Assembly: GCA_004791255.1 (NCBI GenBank) | Contig: SRUQ01000002.1 | Location: forward strand, 713,050-777,049 | Reading direction: 5' to 3' | Source: a bacterium M00.F.Ca.ET.205.01.1.1 | GTDB lineage: Bacteria; Pseudomonadota; Alphaproteobacteria; Rhizobiales; Rhizobiaceae | Length of the DNA: 64,000 nucleotides | Shown: positions 56,021 to 64,000 of the stretch, one piece after another | Position numbering within the stretch: position 1 is the stretch's first letter | How the letters are laid out: each line of letters opens with the position of its first letter | Translations under genes and position numbers: made by a program | Notes under the pieces: model-generated | Database searches by the model: none | The model's input: only the letters and a program-made list of their open reading frames with translations | What the model was told of the DNA's origin: nothing

Positions 56021-58093
56021 ATGTCTCAGCAGCCGGTGCAAACCGTTTCAGGCAAGCTCATACTGCTGATCAAGGCCGGCTATTGGCTGGCGCTGCTGAT
56101 CATCGCCGCCATGGTAGTGGCTTCCTTCGTCCTGCTGCAGCAGATGATGGCCACCCAGCAGCACAACCACACCTTGCTCGATATCGTCAGCACGCAAAAG
56201 ACGCTGTCGCAGCGCATCGTCTTCCTTGCCGGCGCGACGGGTTCCGCTTCACGCGACAAGCAGCTGGCGCTGGTCAGCGCACTCAAGCAGGCGACCGCGG
56301 AGTTCGAGACGAACTATGATCTGCTGTTGAAGCAGACTGGCGCCGACCCGATGTCGCCGGCCAAGCTCGACCCGAAATCGATCGAGAACGTGCTCTTCGC
56401 CAAGCCATTCCACCTCGATTATTTCTCGGTCGGGCTGATCGCCAATGGCGAACGCCTGATATCAGCTTTCGAATCCCAGCTCACCCTTGGCGGCGAACAC
56501 GGCTACAAGGGCGGCTCCGAGCGCGTCAATCTCGACGCTTCCGTCGCCAACGCGACCTTGTCGGGCTTCGCCGCGCTTGGCCAGCGCATCAGCGCCGACG
56601 CCGACGAGCGCTTCGAGAAGCTGCTCGACCTGCATCGTACGCTGTTCTACGCCACGATCGGCGTCATCGTGCTGGTGGCGCTGTTCATCTTCCGGCCGAT
56701 GTCCAACGCGATCCTGCGCAAGACGCGCGAACTCGTCGACGCGCGCAACTCGATGGCTTTCATAGCCGTTCATGACGGGCTGACCGGCCTGCACAACCGC
56801 ACCTTCCTGACCGACCATTTCGACACGCTGATCAAGGGCGCGCACCGGCGGCGCGAACGCCTGGCGGTGATCCAGCTCGATCTCGACCGGTTCAAGCAGA
56901 TCAACGATACGCTCGGCCACGCCGCCGGCGACTATGTGCTGGTCGTCACGGCCCAGCGCATGCGCGATTCCTGCCGGGCCTCGGACCTTTGCGTGCGTCT
57001 CGGCGGCGATGAATTCGTCATGATCCTCAACGGCGCCGGCGGCACCGAAGACATCAACATGCTGGCGCGGCGTATCCTGGCGTACATCAACGAGCCGATC
57101 ATCTTCCAGGGCACGACCATTCTTCCGGGCGCAAGCGGCGGCATCGCCGTCTATCCGATCGATGCCGACAATGCGCAGGACCTGCTCGTCCATGCAGATC
57201 TGGCGCTTTACTCCGCCAAGAAATTGGGCGGCGGCAACTTCTCGTTCTTCTCCGAGGAATTGCGCCGCGAACTGGACTACCGCAAACAGCTCGAGCACGA
57301 CATCAAGATCGCCATCTCCGACAAGGCGTTCCAGGTCTATTTCCAGCCGCAGGTTTCGCTGACCAACGGCGCCATCAGCGGCGTCGAGGCCCTGGTGCGC
57401 TGGAACCATCCCGAGCGCGGCATGATCTCGCCGGGCGAATTCATTCCGGTTGCCGAGAAATGCGGCTTCATGCCCGACATCGGCCGCATCGTCATCACCA
57501 AGGCAATCACCGAAGCAGCCGAATGGAACCGCGCCGGGATCGCTTTCGGGCGGCTCGCCGTAAACGTTTCGGGCACCGAACTGCGCGAGCCCGACTTCGA
57601 TACCTTCCTGTTCGGCGCATTGAACAAGGCCGGGCTGCCACCACAGAAATTGTCGCTGGAAATCGTCGAATCCGTCATTCTCGACGACGAGAAGACGGGG
57701 ATCGCGGCGAAACTGCGGCAGATCAGGGCCGCCGGCGTGCATCTGGAACTCGATGATTTCGGCACCGGCTATGCATCGCTCAGCCACGTCAACCCCAACG
57801 AGATCGACCGGCTGAAGATCGATCGCCGCTTTGTCCAGAACATCCATGAGAATGGCGACAACTCCAAGATCGTGCGCGCCATCACCGAACTAGCCCGGGG
57901 GCTGGGCATCTCGATCGTGGCCGAGGGCGCCGAAACCGAAGCGGAGCTCGATTCGCTGATGGCTATCGGTTGCGACCAGGTGCAGGGCTATTCGATCGCT
58001 TTCCCGATGCCGCAGGAAAAGGCCCGCGAATGGCTGTCGGCGCGCATGCCGAAGAAGGCCAGGCTGACGGTGCTGCGGGGAAGCTTGGCATAG
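56021..58093 (+). CDS. Membrane-bound GGDEF-EAL protein (c-di-GMP turnover)
   Basis: A 690-residue two-domain c-di-GMP enzyme. An N-terminal helix (LILLIKAGYWLALLIIAAMVVASFVLLQQ) and a second one near 215-233 flank a periplasmic, PilJ-like sensor (with TQKTLSQRIVFLAGA). The diguanylate cyclase domain is complete with RLGGDEFVMIL; the phosphodiesterase domain has GVEALVRWNHP (EAL motif) and the later DDFGTGYASLSHVN and VAEGAETEAEL. Both active sites look intact, so it may either make or degrade the signal. The start MSQQPVQ at 56021 follows GAGAGGG. Confidence 0.92.
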   Translation: MSQQPVQTVSGKLILLIKAGYWLALLIIAAMVVASFVLLQQMMATQQHNHTLLDIVSTQKTLSQRIVFLAGATGSASRDKQLALVSALKQATAEFETNYDLLLKQTGADPMSPAKLDPKSIENVLFAKPFHLDYFSVGLIANGERLISAFESQLTLGGEHGYKGGSERVNLDASVANATLSGFAALGQRISADADERFEKLLDLHRTLFYATIGVIVLVALFIFRPMSNAILRKTRELVDARNSMAFIAVHDGLTGLHNRTFLTDHFDTLIKGAHRRRERLAVIQLDLDRFKQINDTLGHAAGDYVLVVTAQRMRDSCRASDLCVRLGGDEFVMILNGAGGTEDINMLARRILAYINEPIIFQGTTILPGASGGIAVYPIDADNAQDLLVHADLALYSAKKLGGGNFSFFSEELRRELDYRKQLEHDIKIAISDKAFQVYFQPQVSLTNGAISGVEALVRWNHPERGMISPGEFIPVAEKCGFMPDIGRIVITKAITEAAEWNRAGIAFGRLAVNVSGTELREPDFDTFLFGALNKAGLPPQKLSLEIVESVILDDEKTGIAAKLRQIRAAGVHLELDDFGTGYASLSHVNPNEIDRLKIDRRFVQNIHENGDNSKIVRAITELARGLGISIVAEGAETEAELDSLMAIGCDQVQGYSIAFPMPQEKAREWLSARMPKKARLTVLRGSLA

Positions 58094-58128
58094 GCATCGC
58101 GGGCCAGCCTTGACAAGCCTTCGCCGAA

Positions 58129-58359
58129 ATGGCGGCCTGTCATGATCGCAAACCGGTGCAGAGCGTCGACTATCTGGTCAGCGAGATCGACCACCTGCTC
58201 GGCTATGGCCGCTTCGTCAAGCCAGGCAAATTGATCCTGCTGATGCATGACGAGATGTTCCAGGATGCCTTTGACGGTAAGTCGAAACTGACCCAGCTGA
58301 TCACCGCGCAGAAGGCGCGCCGCTATGCCTTTGGGGCCATCGAGGGCTATGACGACTAG
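58129..58359 (+). pseudogene. Remnant of a polysaccharide deacetylase C-terminus
   Basis: A 76-codon frame with GKLILLMHDEMFQDAFDGKSKLTQL and KARRYAFGAIEGYDD resembles the last strand-and-helix part of NodB-type polysaccharide deacetylases, where KLVLLMHD precedes a C-terminal helix. The remaining 200 or so residues are missing upstream and the frame has no good ribosome binding site. It lies 35 bases after the GGDEF-EAL stop. I cannot exclude a real short protein. Confidence 0.45.
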
Positions 58360-58463
58360 TGCTGTTCACCGTTTCACGGAAACGCCGGACCACTCTATCT
58401 CTTTGTTTTCATGCAATTCCCAAGGGGCAAGCGCTATGCGCTTTGCGGTTCGCGCGGAATGTC

Positions 58464-58892
58464 TCAAGCGCCGACATTCGCACGCAGCGCTGCCAGAACC
58501 TTTGCGAATTCGGCCAGGCGCTCATCCGATAGTCCGACCCGCAACCGCTTGTCGAAGGCGAGCGCGGCCTGGCGCAACGTCTCGAACAATGCTTCGCCGG
58601 CCTCGGTCAGCGACACCTGATGAACCCGGCGATTCTCCGGATCACGGCGGCGCGTCAGCAATCCCTGAGCCTCCATCGCATTGAGATGGTGGGTAAGCGT
58701 TGCGCCCTGAATGCCGATCATATCGGCGAGTTCGCGTTGATTGGCCTGCTCACTCGACTTGACAGAAAGCAAGGTCAGCCACACCGGCAAGGTCCCGCCC
58801 GCCTCGACCAAGGCGGCATCGAAGGCCTGCGCGACAAATTTTGCCGTTCGGCCGAGGTTCATGCCGACGGGCGGGCGTTCAAAAGGACTCAT
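58464..58892 (-). CDS. MarR family transcriptional regulator
   Basis: A 142-residue winged-helix regulator (QANQRELADMIGIQGATLTHHLNAMEAQGLLTRRRDPENRRVHQVSLTEAGEAL). It is divergent from the membrane protein gene at 59008, and the shared region has paired direct repeats (58945-58973), so it probably represses itself and that gene. The ATG at 58892 is used; one at 58862 (MNLGRTAKFV) is also possible. Confidence 0.86.
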   Translation of the reverse strand: MSPFERPPVGMNLGRTAKFVAQAFDAALVEAGGTLPVWLTLLSVKSSEQANQRELADMIGIQGATLTHHLNAMEAQGLLTRRRDPENRRVHQVSLTEAGEALFETLRQAALAFDKRLRVGLSDERLAEFAKVLAALRANVGA

Positions 58893-58944
58893 GGTCTGAC
58901 CGTAGGCCCTTTCCGGCGCGGCTGGAAACGATCGCCTCAATATA

Positions 58945-58976
58945 TTGACATCTAATCATTTGATATCTAATTATCA
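58945..58976. promoter_or_regulatory. Candidate MarR operator
   Basis: Two 14-bp direct repeats, TTGACATCTAATCA (58945-58958) and TTGATATCTAATTA (58960-58973), differ at two positions and are spaced by one base. The second one continues to make an inverted repeat TGATA-TATCA at 58961-58976. They lie between the divergent marR and membrane protein starts. Confidence 0.6.
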
Positions 58977-59007
58977 TGAACGGCGGATCGAAAGAGGAAA
59001 TCCGATC

Positions 59008-59415
59008 ATGCAATATGTCTACATCGTCGTCATCGGCCTTCATGTCATGGCGGGCGTGTTCTGGGCTGGCACCACCATCACGCTTGCCCGCGATCCCGAG
59101 ATCAAGGCGGAACGCTTCATCCACCCGCAGATGGGCGCGGCCGGCATGGTTTTCCTGACCGGAGCGCTGCTCTGGTACTTCTTCCACGGTGCTTATTTCG
59201 GTTCGACGGAAATGGTGCTGGCGCTTGGCATCCTGGCCGCCTTCGCCGCCGCGGGAGTGCTCGGCGCCATGGTCCGCAAGCCGAGCAGGCTGCTTGCCGG
59301 AGCGAATGCGCAAATCGAAACGCAGTTGCGCGCCAGGATGGCAACGGGTGAACGCATCGCAGCCTGGCTGCTGGTCGTCACGGTGCTGTGCATGGCGATC
59401 GCCAGGATGGTCTGA
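59008..59415 (+). CDS. Small membrane protein, unknown
   Basis: A 135-residue protein with about four hydrophobic segments (VYIVVIGLHVMAGVFWAGTTITLA, GMVFLTGALLWYFF, VLALGILAAFAAAGVLGAMV, IAAWLLVVTVLCMAIARMV). The histidine in LHVMAGVFW resembles the small four-helix, CopD-like or DUF2269-like proteins, but this is not secure. GAGGAAA precedes the ATG at 59008. Its expression is likely controlled by the divergent MarR. Confidence 0.75.
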   Translation: MQYVYIVVIGLHVMAGVFWAGTTITLARDPEIKAERFIHPQMGAAGMVFLTGALLWYFFHGAYFGSTEMVLALGILAAFAAAGVLGAMVRKPSRLLAGANAQIETQLRARMATGERIAAWLLVVTVLCMAIARMV

Positions 59416-59782
59416 GCGCGACGACAATCATCGATGATCGTGCGTTGCCTGGCAGCCAGCCAACAACGTGCGGGCGCGCGGACAGAGCCGACGTACACGG
59501 GCTCTCGTACAAGGTTCGGCCGCGCGCCACCATATTTCAGACGCCGGTGATCTCTCTGCGAGACCACCAAGATAGAGGATTGTCGCGACAAGCTGCGGTT
59601 CTGCAGCGTCAGGTGCTTGAGCTGGTAAGGCTGGAGAAGCTGACCGTTTCTGGTCTTCGTGTTCCTACTGATTCAATTTGTGCTAATGAGCGGCCAAACG
59701 CGCCGCGCCTGAAGAACCGCTGCGCTCTTGCAACCCACACGCTCGCCGCCAGGAGCCCTCCAGCGGCAGCAAGGAGCCGCCC
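59416..59782. other. Intergenic region upstream of queF
   Basis: This 367-bp gap has no supported gene. TTGTCGCGACAA at 59580-59591 is a perfect 12-bp palindrome. I looked for a preQ1 riboswitch upstream of queF and see neither the C-rich loop nor the A-rich tail. An AAGGAGCC ribosome binding site precedes the queF ATG. Confidence 0.5.
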
Positions 59783-60244
59783 ATGACCGACGCCAAGAAC
59801 CTTACCCAGCTCGGCAAGTACGTCGAGACGCCACAGAGCCCTGAACAGGCGGTCCTGGAGACCGTGCCCTTCCAGCGTGGCGACGGCCCGCCGGCGATCG
59901 TGCGCTTCGCCTGCCCGGAATTCACCTCCCTTTGCCCGGTCACCGGCCAGCCCGACTTCGCCCACATCGTCATCGACTATGCACCCGATGCGGCTCTGGT
60001 GGAATCGAAGTCGCTGAAGCTGTTCATGACCTCTTTCCGCAACCATGGCGCCTTCCATGAGGATTGCACGGTGATGATCGGCCGCCGCATCGTGGCTGCG
60101 ACCACGCCGCTATGGTTGCGCATAGGCGGCTATTGGTATCCGCGCGGCGGCATTCCGATCGATGTGTTCTGGCAGACCGGTGCGCCGCCGGAAGGCGCCT
60201 GGCTACCGGACACCGGCGTTGCGCCCTACCGCGGGCGCGGCTGA
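59783..60244 (+). CDS. queF: NADPH-dependent 7-cyano-7-deazaguanine reductase
   Basis: Reduces preQ0 to preQ1 in queuosine synthesis. The 153-residue short-form QueF has the thioimide-forming Cys in [18 protein letters not shown] near residue 51 and the substrate motif [30 protein letters not shown] precedes the ATG at 59783. It is the only queuosine gene in the window. Confidence 0.96.
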   Translation: MTDAKNLTQLGKYVETPQSPEQAVLETVPFQRGDGPPAIVRFACPEFTSLCPVTGQPDFAHIVIDYAPDAALVESKSLKLFMTSFRNHGAFHEDCTVMIGRRIVAATTPLWLRIGGYWYPRGGIPIDVFWQTGAPPEGAWLPDTGVAPYRGRG

Positions 60245-60251
60245 ACGGGCT

Positions 60252-61127
60252 TCAGCCATTGTCGGCGCCCGCCTGGCAGAGCCTGGTAGCCAGGAAAGGG
60301 AGGACCGCGTCGCGATAACGCGGCCGGTCGTAGCGCAGCAAGTCGACATGCCCTGCCCCTTCGAACCAGACCAGTTGTGAACCGGCGGCCGCATCCTGCA
60401 ATGACACCACCTGCCAGCGATCGATGAACGGATCGGTGCTGCCCGCGAGCAGCATCAGCGGACGGTCGATCTTGCCAAGGCGATCGACCGGCCTGACGCC
60501 GTCGGCGCTCAATCCGAGACGAAGCGGCATCTGTGCCAGCAGCACGTCGGCCTGCAGCCCGCGCAGAACGTTGAACGGCATGCGCCACGCTGTTGCCTCG
60601 CGTAGCGTCGCGTAAAGCTGCTCCAGCACGTAGGCATCGGCAGGCGCTTGCGGCTCGGCAAAGACAAGGGCGGCGGCACCTAATGACGAGCCTACGGCTC
60701 CAATCTTCTGACCGCGAAAACGTTGTCTGGCAAAGGCAACAATGCGGGCGGCGTCCTGCCCTTCGGCATAGCCGAAGCCTTGAACGGCGCCGCCGCTCTC
60801 GCCGTGCCCGGACAGGTCGAACAAGACGACGGAATAGCCGGCGTCGAACAAAAGCTTCGCCCTTTGCACTAGGGCCAGCTTGTTGGAACCGCGCCCGTGC
60901 AGAAGTACGATCGCGCCGCAACTGCCCTTTCGATCAGCCACCCAACCGACGAGCTCGGGCGCGCCGGCCTGATTAAGCGCGACACGTTCGACCGCCAGAT
61001 CGGCCGGTGGCGTCAGCCTTTGCAGGGGTTCGCGCGCGATCAGCATCGTGCCGATGCGCCAGTCGACAGCACAGGCGGCAACGCCAAGGGCGGCCAGCGT
61101 GACCGCGAGCCACGAGCGAAGCGTCAT
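60252..61127 (-). CDS. Alpha/beta hydrolase, possible lipoprotein
   Basis: A 291-residue hydrolase with an N-terminal hydrophobic signal ending VAAC near residue 19, which fits a lipobox, so it may be a lipid-anchored envelope protein. IVLLHGRGSNK is the oxyanion-side motif, GSSLGAAAL holds the candidate nucleophile Ser, LAGSTDPFIDRW the Asp, and FEGAGHVDLLRY the His, giving a full catalytic triad. Its substrate is unknown. It is convergent with queF and seven bases separate the stop codons. Confidence 0.87.
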   Translation of the reverse strand: MTLRSWLAVTLAALGVAACAVDWRIGTMLIAREPLQRLTPPADLAVERVALNQAGAPELVGWVADRKGSCGAIVLLHGRGSNKLALVQRAKLLFDAGYSVVLFDLSGHGESGGAVQGFGYAEGQDAARIVAFARQRFRGQKIGAVGSSLGAAALVFAEPQAPADAYVLEQLYATLREATAWRMPFNVLRGLQADVLLAQMPLRLGLSADGVRPVDRLGKIDRPLMLLAGSTDPFIDRWQVVSLQDAAAGSQLVWFEGAGHVDLLRYDRPRYRDAVLPFLATRLCQAGADNG

Positions 61128-61160
61128 TGCCGATCACCTGGAAGCGATCTCATCGGCGGC

Positions 61161-61766
61161 TCACTCGCACTGATACTGGCTGAGTGCCCACTCGCCGGTC
61201 ACCGACAGAAGGTCCGATACCTTCCATTCGCCGTCGACCTTTTTGAATTTCCACTCGAGGCGATGAGGGTTGCCAGTGATGACGAAGGCGACGATGACCT
61301 TGGCCTGGTCGCCGTTTATTGCTTCAAGCGTCTTCAGGCTGTTGTCGATTTCGGCCTTGTCGTAGTCGGCATTGTCGAGCGCCATATTGGGGTCGAGGCA
61401 TTCGCCCTGCCCGGATTTGCGCAGCGCGTCGCTCTTGTCGAGCACGGTTTTCGCCGGATCGGTGAAATGGCTGCGCTGTGATGGATCGACTTCCAGCCCG
61501 ACCTGATCGTAGAACGGCCGCACCACTGCTGTCGGTGACCCCGGCTGGACGGGTGCGGGAGGCCCGTTGGGTGGCCATGCGACCGGCGGTGTTGCCGGTT
61601 CCACTGCCCCGCCCGGCGCATTTGCGGGCGGCACCCCGATGCCGGCCGGCGCGGTGCCAGCCGAGGCATTTGCCGGCGGCGCGCCCAACAGGCCTTGCGC
61701 GTCCGCTGTGCCCAACCCTGCCAGCAAGCATAAAGTCACCAACGCCAAAAGACGGCAGCGGGCCAT
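61161..61766 (-). CDS. Secreted Pro/Ala-rich protein of unknown function
   Basis: A 201-residue exported protein with signal peptide MARCRLLALVTLCLLAGLGTADA-Q, a low-complexity region of about 60 residues rich in Pro, Ala and Gly, and a C-terminal domain (VVRPFYDQVGLEVDPSQR, EWKFKKVDGEWKVSDLLSVTGEW) that resembles the DUF3828-type NTF2-like fold. Its function is unknown. The start at 61766 has GGAG seven bases upstream. It lies 33 bases upstream of the alpha/beta hydrolase on the same strand. Confidence 0.76.
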   Translation of the reverse strand: MARCRLLALVTLCLLAGLGTADAQGLLGAPPANASAGTAPAGIGVPPANAPGGAVEPATPPVAWPPNGPPAPVQPGSPTAVVRPFYDQVGLEVDPSQRSHFTDPAKTVLDKSDALRKSGQGECLDPNMALDNADYDKAEIDNSLKTLEAINGDQAKVIVAFVITGNPHRLEWKFKKVDGEWKVSDLLSVTGEWALSQYQCE

Positions 61767-61936
61767 GGCATCACTCCAGGGTTTCAATCTGTCATGCCCT
61801 CAAGCTGGCCGAACGTCCAGCCATTGGTCATTGACCCCTGATTGCAAGATGCTGAATTTGATGAAGCGAACAACCCCGAAGCGCCTCCACTGCAGCGCTT
61901 CGCGCGGTCACCCGCGCGAAGCTGGGCGATCCGCAG

Positions 61937-62902
61937 TTATTTCAGCGGAGTGGTCGGCGGATTGGGACCATCGCTGGTGTTGCCGTTGATCTCGTTGGTG
62001 CCGTAGGAAGAAATCACACCCCCGTTGGCTGCCACCGTCCCGGTGACATTGCCCGCGACCGTCGAGTTACCCACACGCAGGACCGTATTCGGCCCATCAG
62101 CCCGAAGGCCACCATTCGCTCCATTGTTGGCTGCGATGACGCGGTCAAGCATGATGTTGATTGCTGCGCCCCCGGCCGTATTGAACAAGCTGACGCCCGA
62201 GTTGGTATTGCCGGACACGTTGCTGTTCACGACGGTTATGTTCATCCCACCGCTGCTGCCGGAGCCGTCGGCCTTCACCCCGGCAAGATTGTTGTTCTCG
62301 ATCGAAGAGTTTTCGATCACCACCTTCGCGGATCCGGCGCCGGTCGGCTGGACATGGATACCGTCATTGTTGCCGGTGATCGTGGTGTTGTTGACATAGA
62401 GCTCAGCTGCCCCCGACGGAGCGAAGTTGATACCCATGCCATTCGGCGCGGCAGCAACGTTGTCGCGAATGACGCAATCCTCGATAAACAAGGCGGCGCC
62501 GGCAAGAAACCGAACCCCGTTGGAACCAAGCCCACCCGTCGCGCTATCAATATCCAGGCCGCGAAGAACGATGACGTCAGTCGCCGCCGCATTGACGATG
62601 ATGCCGTTCACCCCCGAGTTCAACACACCTGCCTCGACATCCTCGCAGGCGATGGTGATTGATTTGGTGATTGTCACCGCACCGAAGGCACCCGGATCGA
62701 TGCAGTTGATTTCGCCGCCGGCGGCGGTCTTCGAGATGGCGCCGGCGAAGGTCTTGCAAGGCGCGGTGCGGCTGCAGGGATTGACGTCATCGCCGACGCC
62801 TGAAACCCATGTGCGGGTCGCCTGAGCGGAAGCTGGCGTAGCGAACACCGCCATCGCCAGGGCGAGAAGCAGCGAAGATAACAGGTAGCTTAAAATTTTC
62901 AT
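61937..62902 (-). CDS. Secreted right-handed beta-helix protein, copy 1
   Basis: A 321-residue exported protein. The signal peptide MKILSYLLSSLLLALAMAVFA ends near PASA-Q. The mature protein starts TWVSGVGDDVNPCSRTAPCKTFAGAI, typical of a soil-bacterial family of parallel beta-helix proteins. It has short repeating rungs of the type NNTTITGNNDGI, ENSSIENNNLAGV and NSNVSGNTNSGV. Four Cys residues near the N-terminus probably form disulfides. The function is unknown; such helices often bind or cleave polysaccharides but no catalytic motif is evident. The start at 62902 follows AGGGGGA; an ATG six bases upstream is possible. A near-identical copy lies directly upstream. Confidence 0.85.
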   Translation of the reverse strand: MKILSYLLSSLLLALAMAVFATPASAQATRTWVSGVGDDVNPCSRTAPCKTFAGAISKTAAGGEINCIDPGAFGAVTITKSITIACEDVEAGVLNSGVNGIIVNAAATDVIVLRGLDIDSATGGLGSNGVRFLAGAALFIEDCVIRDNVAAAPNGMGINFAPSGAAELYVNNTTITGNNDGIHVQPTGAGSAKVVIENSSIENNNLAGVKADGSGSSGGMNITVVNSNVSGNTNSGVSLFNTAGGAAINIMLDRVIAANNGANGGLRADGPNTVLRVGNSTVAGNVTGTVAANGGVISSYGTNEINGNTSDGPNPPTTPLK

Positions 62903-63185
62903 GATCATTCCCCCTAAGTAGAACAAGATATTCGTTCACAACCAAGCGGCCGAAATCTAGCGCTTTGCCCCGCTAAAAGCAACGCGACGTTAAAGCCGGA
63001 TCGCCAGTTTGTATTTCTCGTGTGAGCGGCGATCCGTCAGGCGACGCGGCCGCCGACTTATCTTTGTTACATTACGTTCACACAATATTCGAAGTGCTTG
63101 TGGTTGCATGCCCTCAAGCTGGCCCCGAAGCGCCTCCACTGCAGCGCTTCGCGCGGTCACCCGCGCGAAGCTGGGCGATCCGCAG

Positions 63186-64000
63186 TTATTTCAGCGGAGT
63201 GGTCGGCGGATTGGGACCATCGCTGGTGTTGCCGTTGATCTCGTTGGTGCCGTAGGAAGAAATCACACCCCCGTTGGCTGCCACCGTCCCGGTGACATTG
63301 CCCGCGACCGTCGAGTTACCCACACGCAGGACCGTATTCGGCCCATCAGCCCGAAGGCCACCATTCGCTCCATTGTTGGCTGCGATGACGCGGTCAAGCA
63401 TGATGTTGATTGCTGCGCCCCCGGCCGTATTGAACAAGCTGACGCCCGAGTTGGAATTGCCGGACACGTTGCTGTTCACGACGGTTATGTTCATCCCACC
63501 GCTGCTGCCGGAGCCGTCGGCCTTCACCCCGGCAAGATTGTTGTTCTCGATCGAAGAGTTTTCGATCACCACCTTCGCGGATCCGGCGCCGGTCGGCTGG
63601 ACATGGATACCGTCATTGTTGCCGGTGATCGTGGTGTTGTTGACATAGAGCTCAGCTGCCCCCGACGGAGCGAAGTTGATACCCATGCCATTCGGCGCGG
63701 CAGCAACGTTGTCGCGAATGACGCAATCCTCGATAAACAAGGCGGCGCCGGCAAGAAACCGAACCCCGTTGGAACCAAGCCCACCCGTCGCGCTATCAAT
63801 ATCCAGGCCGCGCAGAACGATAACGTCAGTCGCCGCCGCATTGACGACGATGCCGTTCACCAATGAATTCAACACGCCAGCCTCGACGTCCTCGCAGGCG
63901 ATGGTGATTGATTTGGTGATGGTCACCGTACCGAAGCCACCCGGATCGATGCAGTTGATTTCGCCGCCGGCGGCGGTCTTCGAGATGGCGCCGGCGAAGG
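63186..64000 (-). CDS. Secreted right-handed beta-helix protein, copy 2 (5' end beyond window)
   Basis: The minus-strand frame from the window edge to the stop at 63186 matches copy 1 almost residue for residue (differences include NSGVNGIIV to NSLVNGIVV, and GNTNSG to GNSNSG). It is the upstream member of the tandem pair; its signal peptide and start are to the right of the window. An intact frame suggests both copies are expressed. Confidence 0.85.
   Translation of the reverse strand, partial: FAGAISKTAAGGEINCIDPGGFGTVTITKSITIACEDVEAGVLNSLVNGIVVNAAATDVIVLRGLDIDSATGGLGSNGVRFLAGAALFIEDCVIRDNVAAAPNGMGINFAPSGAAELYVNNTTITGNNDGIHVQPTGAGSAKVVIENSSIENNNLAGVKADGSGSSGGMNITVVNSNVSGNSNSGVSLFNTAGGAAINIMLDRVIAANNGANGGLRADGPNTVLRVGNSTVAGNVTGTVAANGGVISSYGTNEINGNTSDGPNPPTTPLK

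Larger units (their letters stand above)
61793..64000. repeat. Tandem duplication of a beta-helix protein gene
   Basis: Sequence from 61874 onward reappears from 63123 onward at an offset of 1249 bases with only a few differences across the part visible. An 18-base segment (CATGCCCTCAAGCTGGCC) at 61793-61810 also recurs at 63107-63124, but the 63 bases after it in the first copy are absent in the second. The second copy runs off the window. Confidence 0.95.

Noticed and set aside
59416..59782. Possible preQ1 riboswitch upstream of queF
   Set aside because: I looked for the short C-rich loop and A-rich tail of preQ1 aptamers and did not see them; only a 12-bp palindrome is present.

Overview
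The window is high-GC alphaproteobacterial chromosome. Gene content and protein similarity point to the order Rhizobiales, most likely Mesorhizobium or a close relative. Supporting features are the cyclic beta-1,2-glucan synthase/exporter pair ndvB-ndvA, a MucR-type oligomerisation domain, an aztABC zinc transporter, a hut cluster using the HutF/HutG route, and several families of small intergenic palindromes typical of these genomes. Most genes are chromosomal housekeeping or catabolic genes. No phage, complete transposon, CRISPR array or rRNA operon is visible.

Layout. 1-9.5 kb: the 5' part of parC, a periplasmic protein of unknown function, aspS, a small unknown protein, an MFS transporter, rnd, a MAPEG membrane protein and a small membrane protein. 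9.5-17.5 kb: guaB, a DHA2-type MFS exporter, rlmE and ppx (with two related palindromic elements bracketing rlmE), a YbhN-like membrane protein, an orphan gene with a duplicated domain, and tRNA-Gln(CUG). 17.7-22.2 kb: a GH19 lysozyme/chitinase fused to a MucR N-terminal-like domain, an AT-rich gap of about 0.7 kb, a D-lyxose isomerase gene divergent from a D-threonine-aldolase-like gene with a perfect palindrome between them, and a ccmC without its usual neighbours. 22.2-33 kb: ndvA and the very large ndvB. 33-41.4 kb: histidine utilisation, hutIHGUD on the minus strand and hutFC on the plus strand, with a HutC-type palindrome in the divergent promoter.

41.4-48.7 kb: a RidA protein, a probably Zur-controlled aztABC zinc importer, two YeeE/YedE half-transporters with a DUF442 protein (sulfur compound handling), a methyltransferase, and an Lrp-type regulator divergent from hppD. 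48.7-53.4 kb: the lower tyrosine/homogentisate pathway (hmgA, a small unknown gene, fahA, a small membrane gene, dinB-like), a divergent marR, and then a decayed GIY-YIG nuclease gene enclosed by a perfect 65-bp inverted repeat. 53.4-64 kb: tdh-kbl threonine catabolism, a membrane GGDEF-EAL protein, a deacetylase remnant, a MarR/membrane-protein divergent pair with a repeat operator, queF, an alpha/beta hydrolase, a secreted protein, and a tandem duplication of a secreted beta-helix protein gene that runs off the right edge.

The least ordinary items are the inverted-repeat-bounded GIY-YIG unit, the GH19-MucR fusion, the orphan duplicated-domain gene beside tRNA-Gln, the repeat-derived C-terminal tail of RlmE, and the recent beta-helix gene duplication. 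All identifications come from reading the translated sequence and recalling families. No database search was run.
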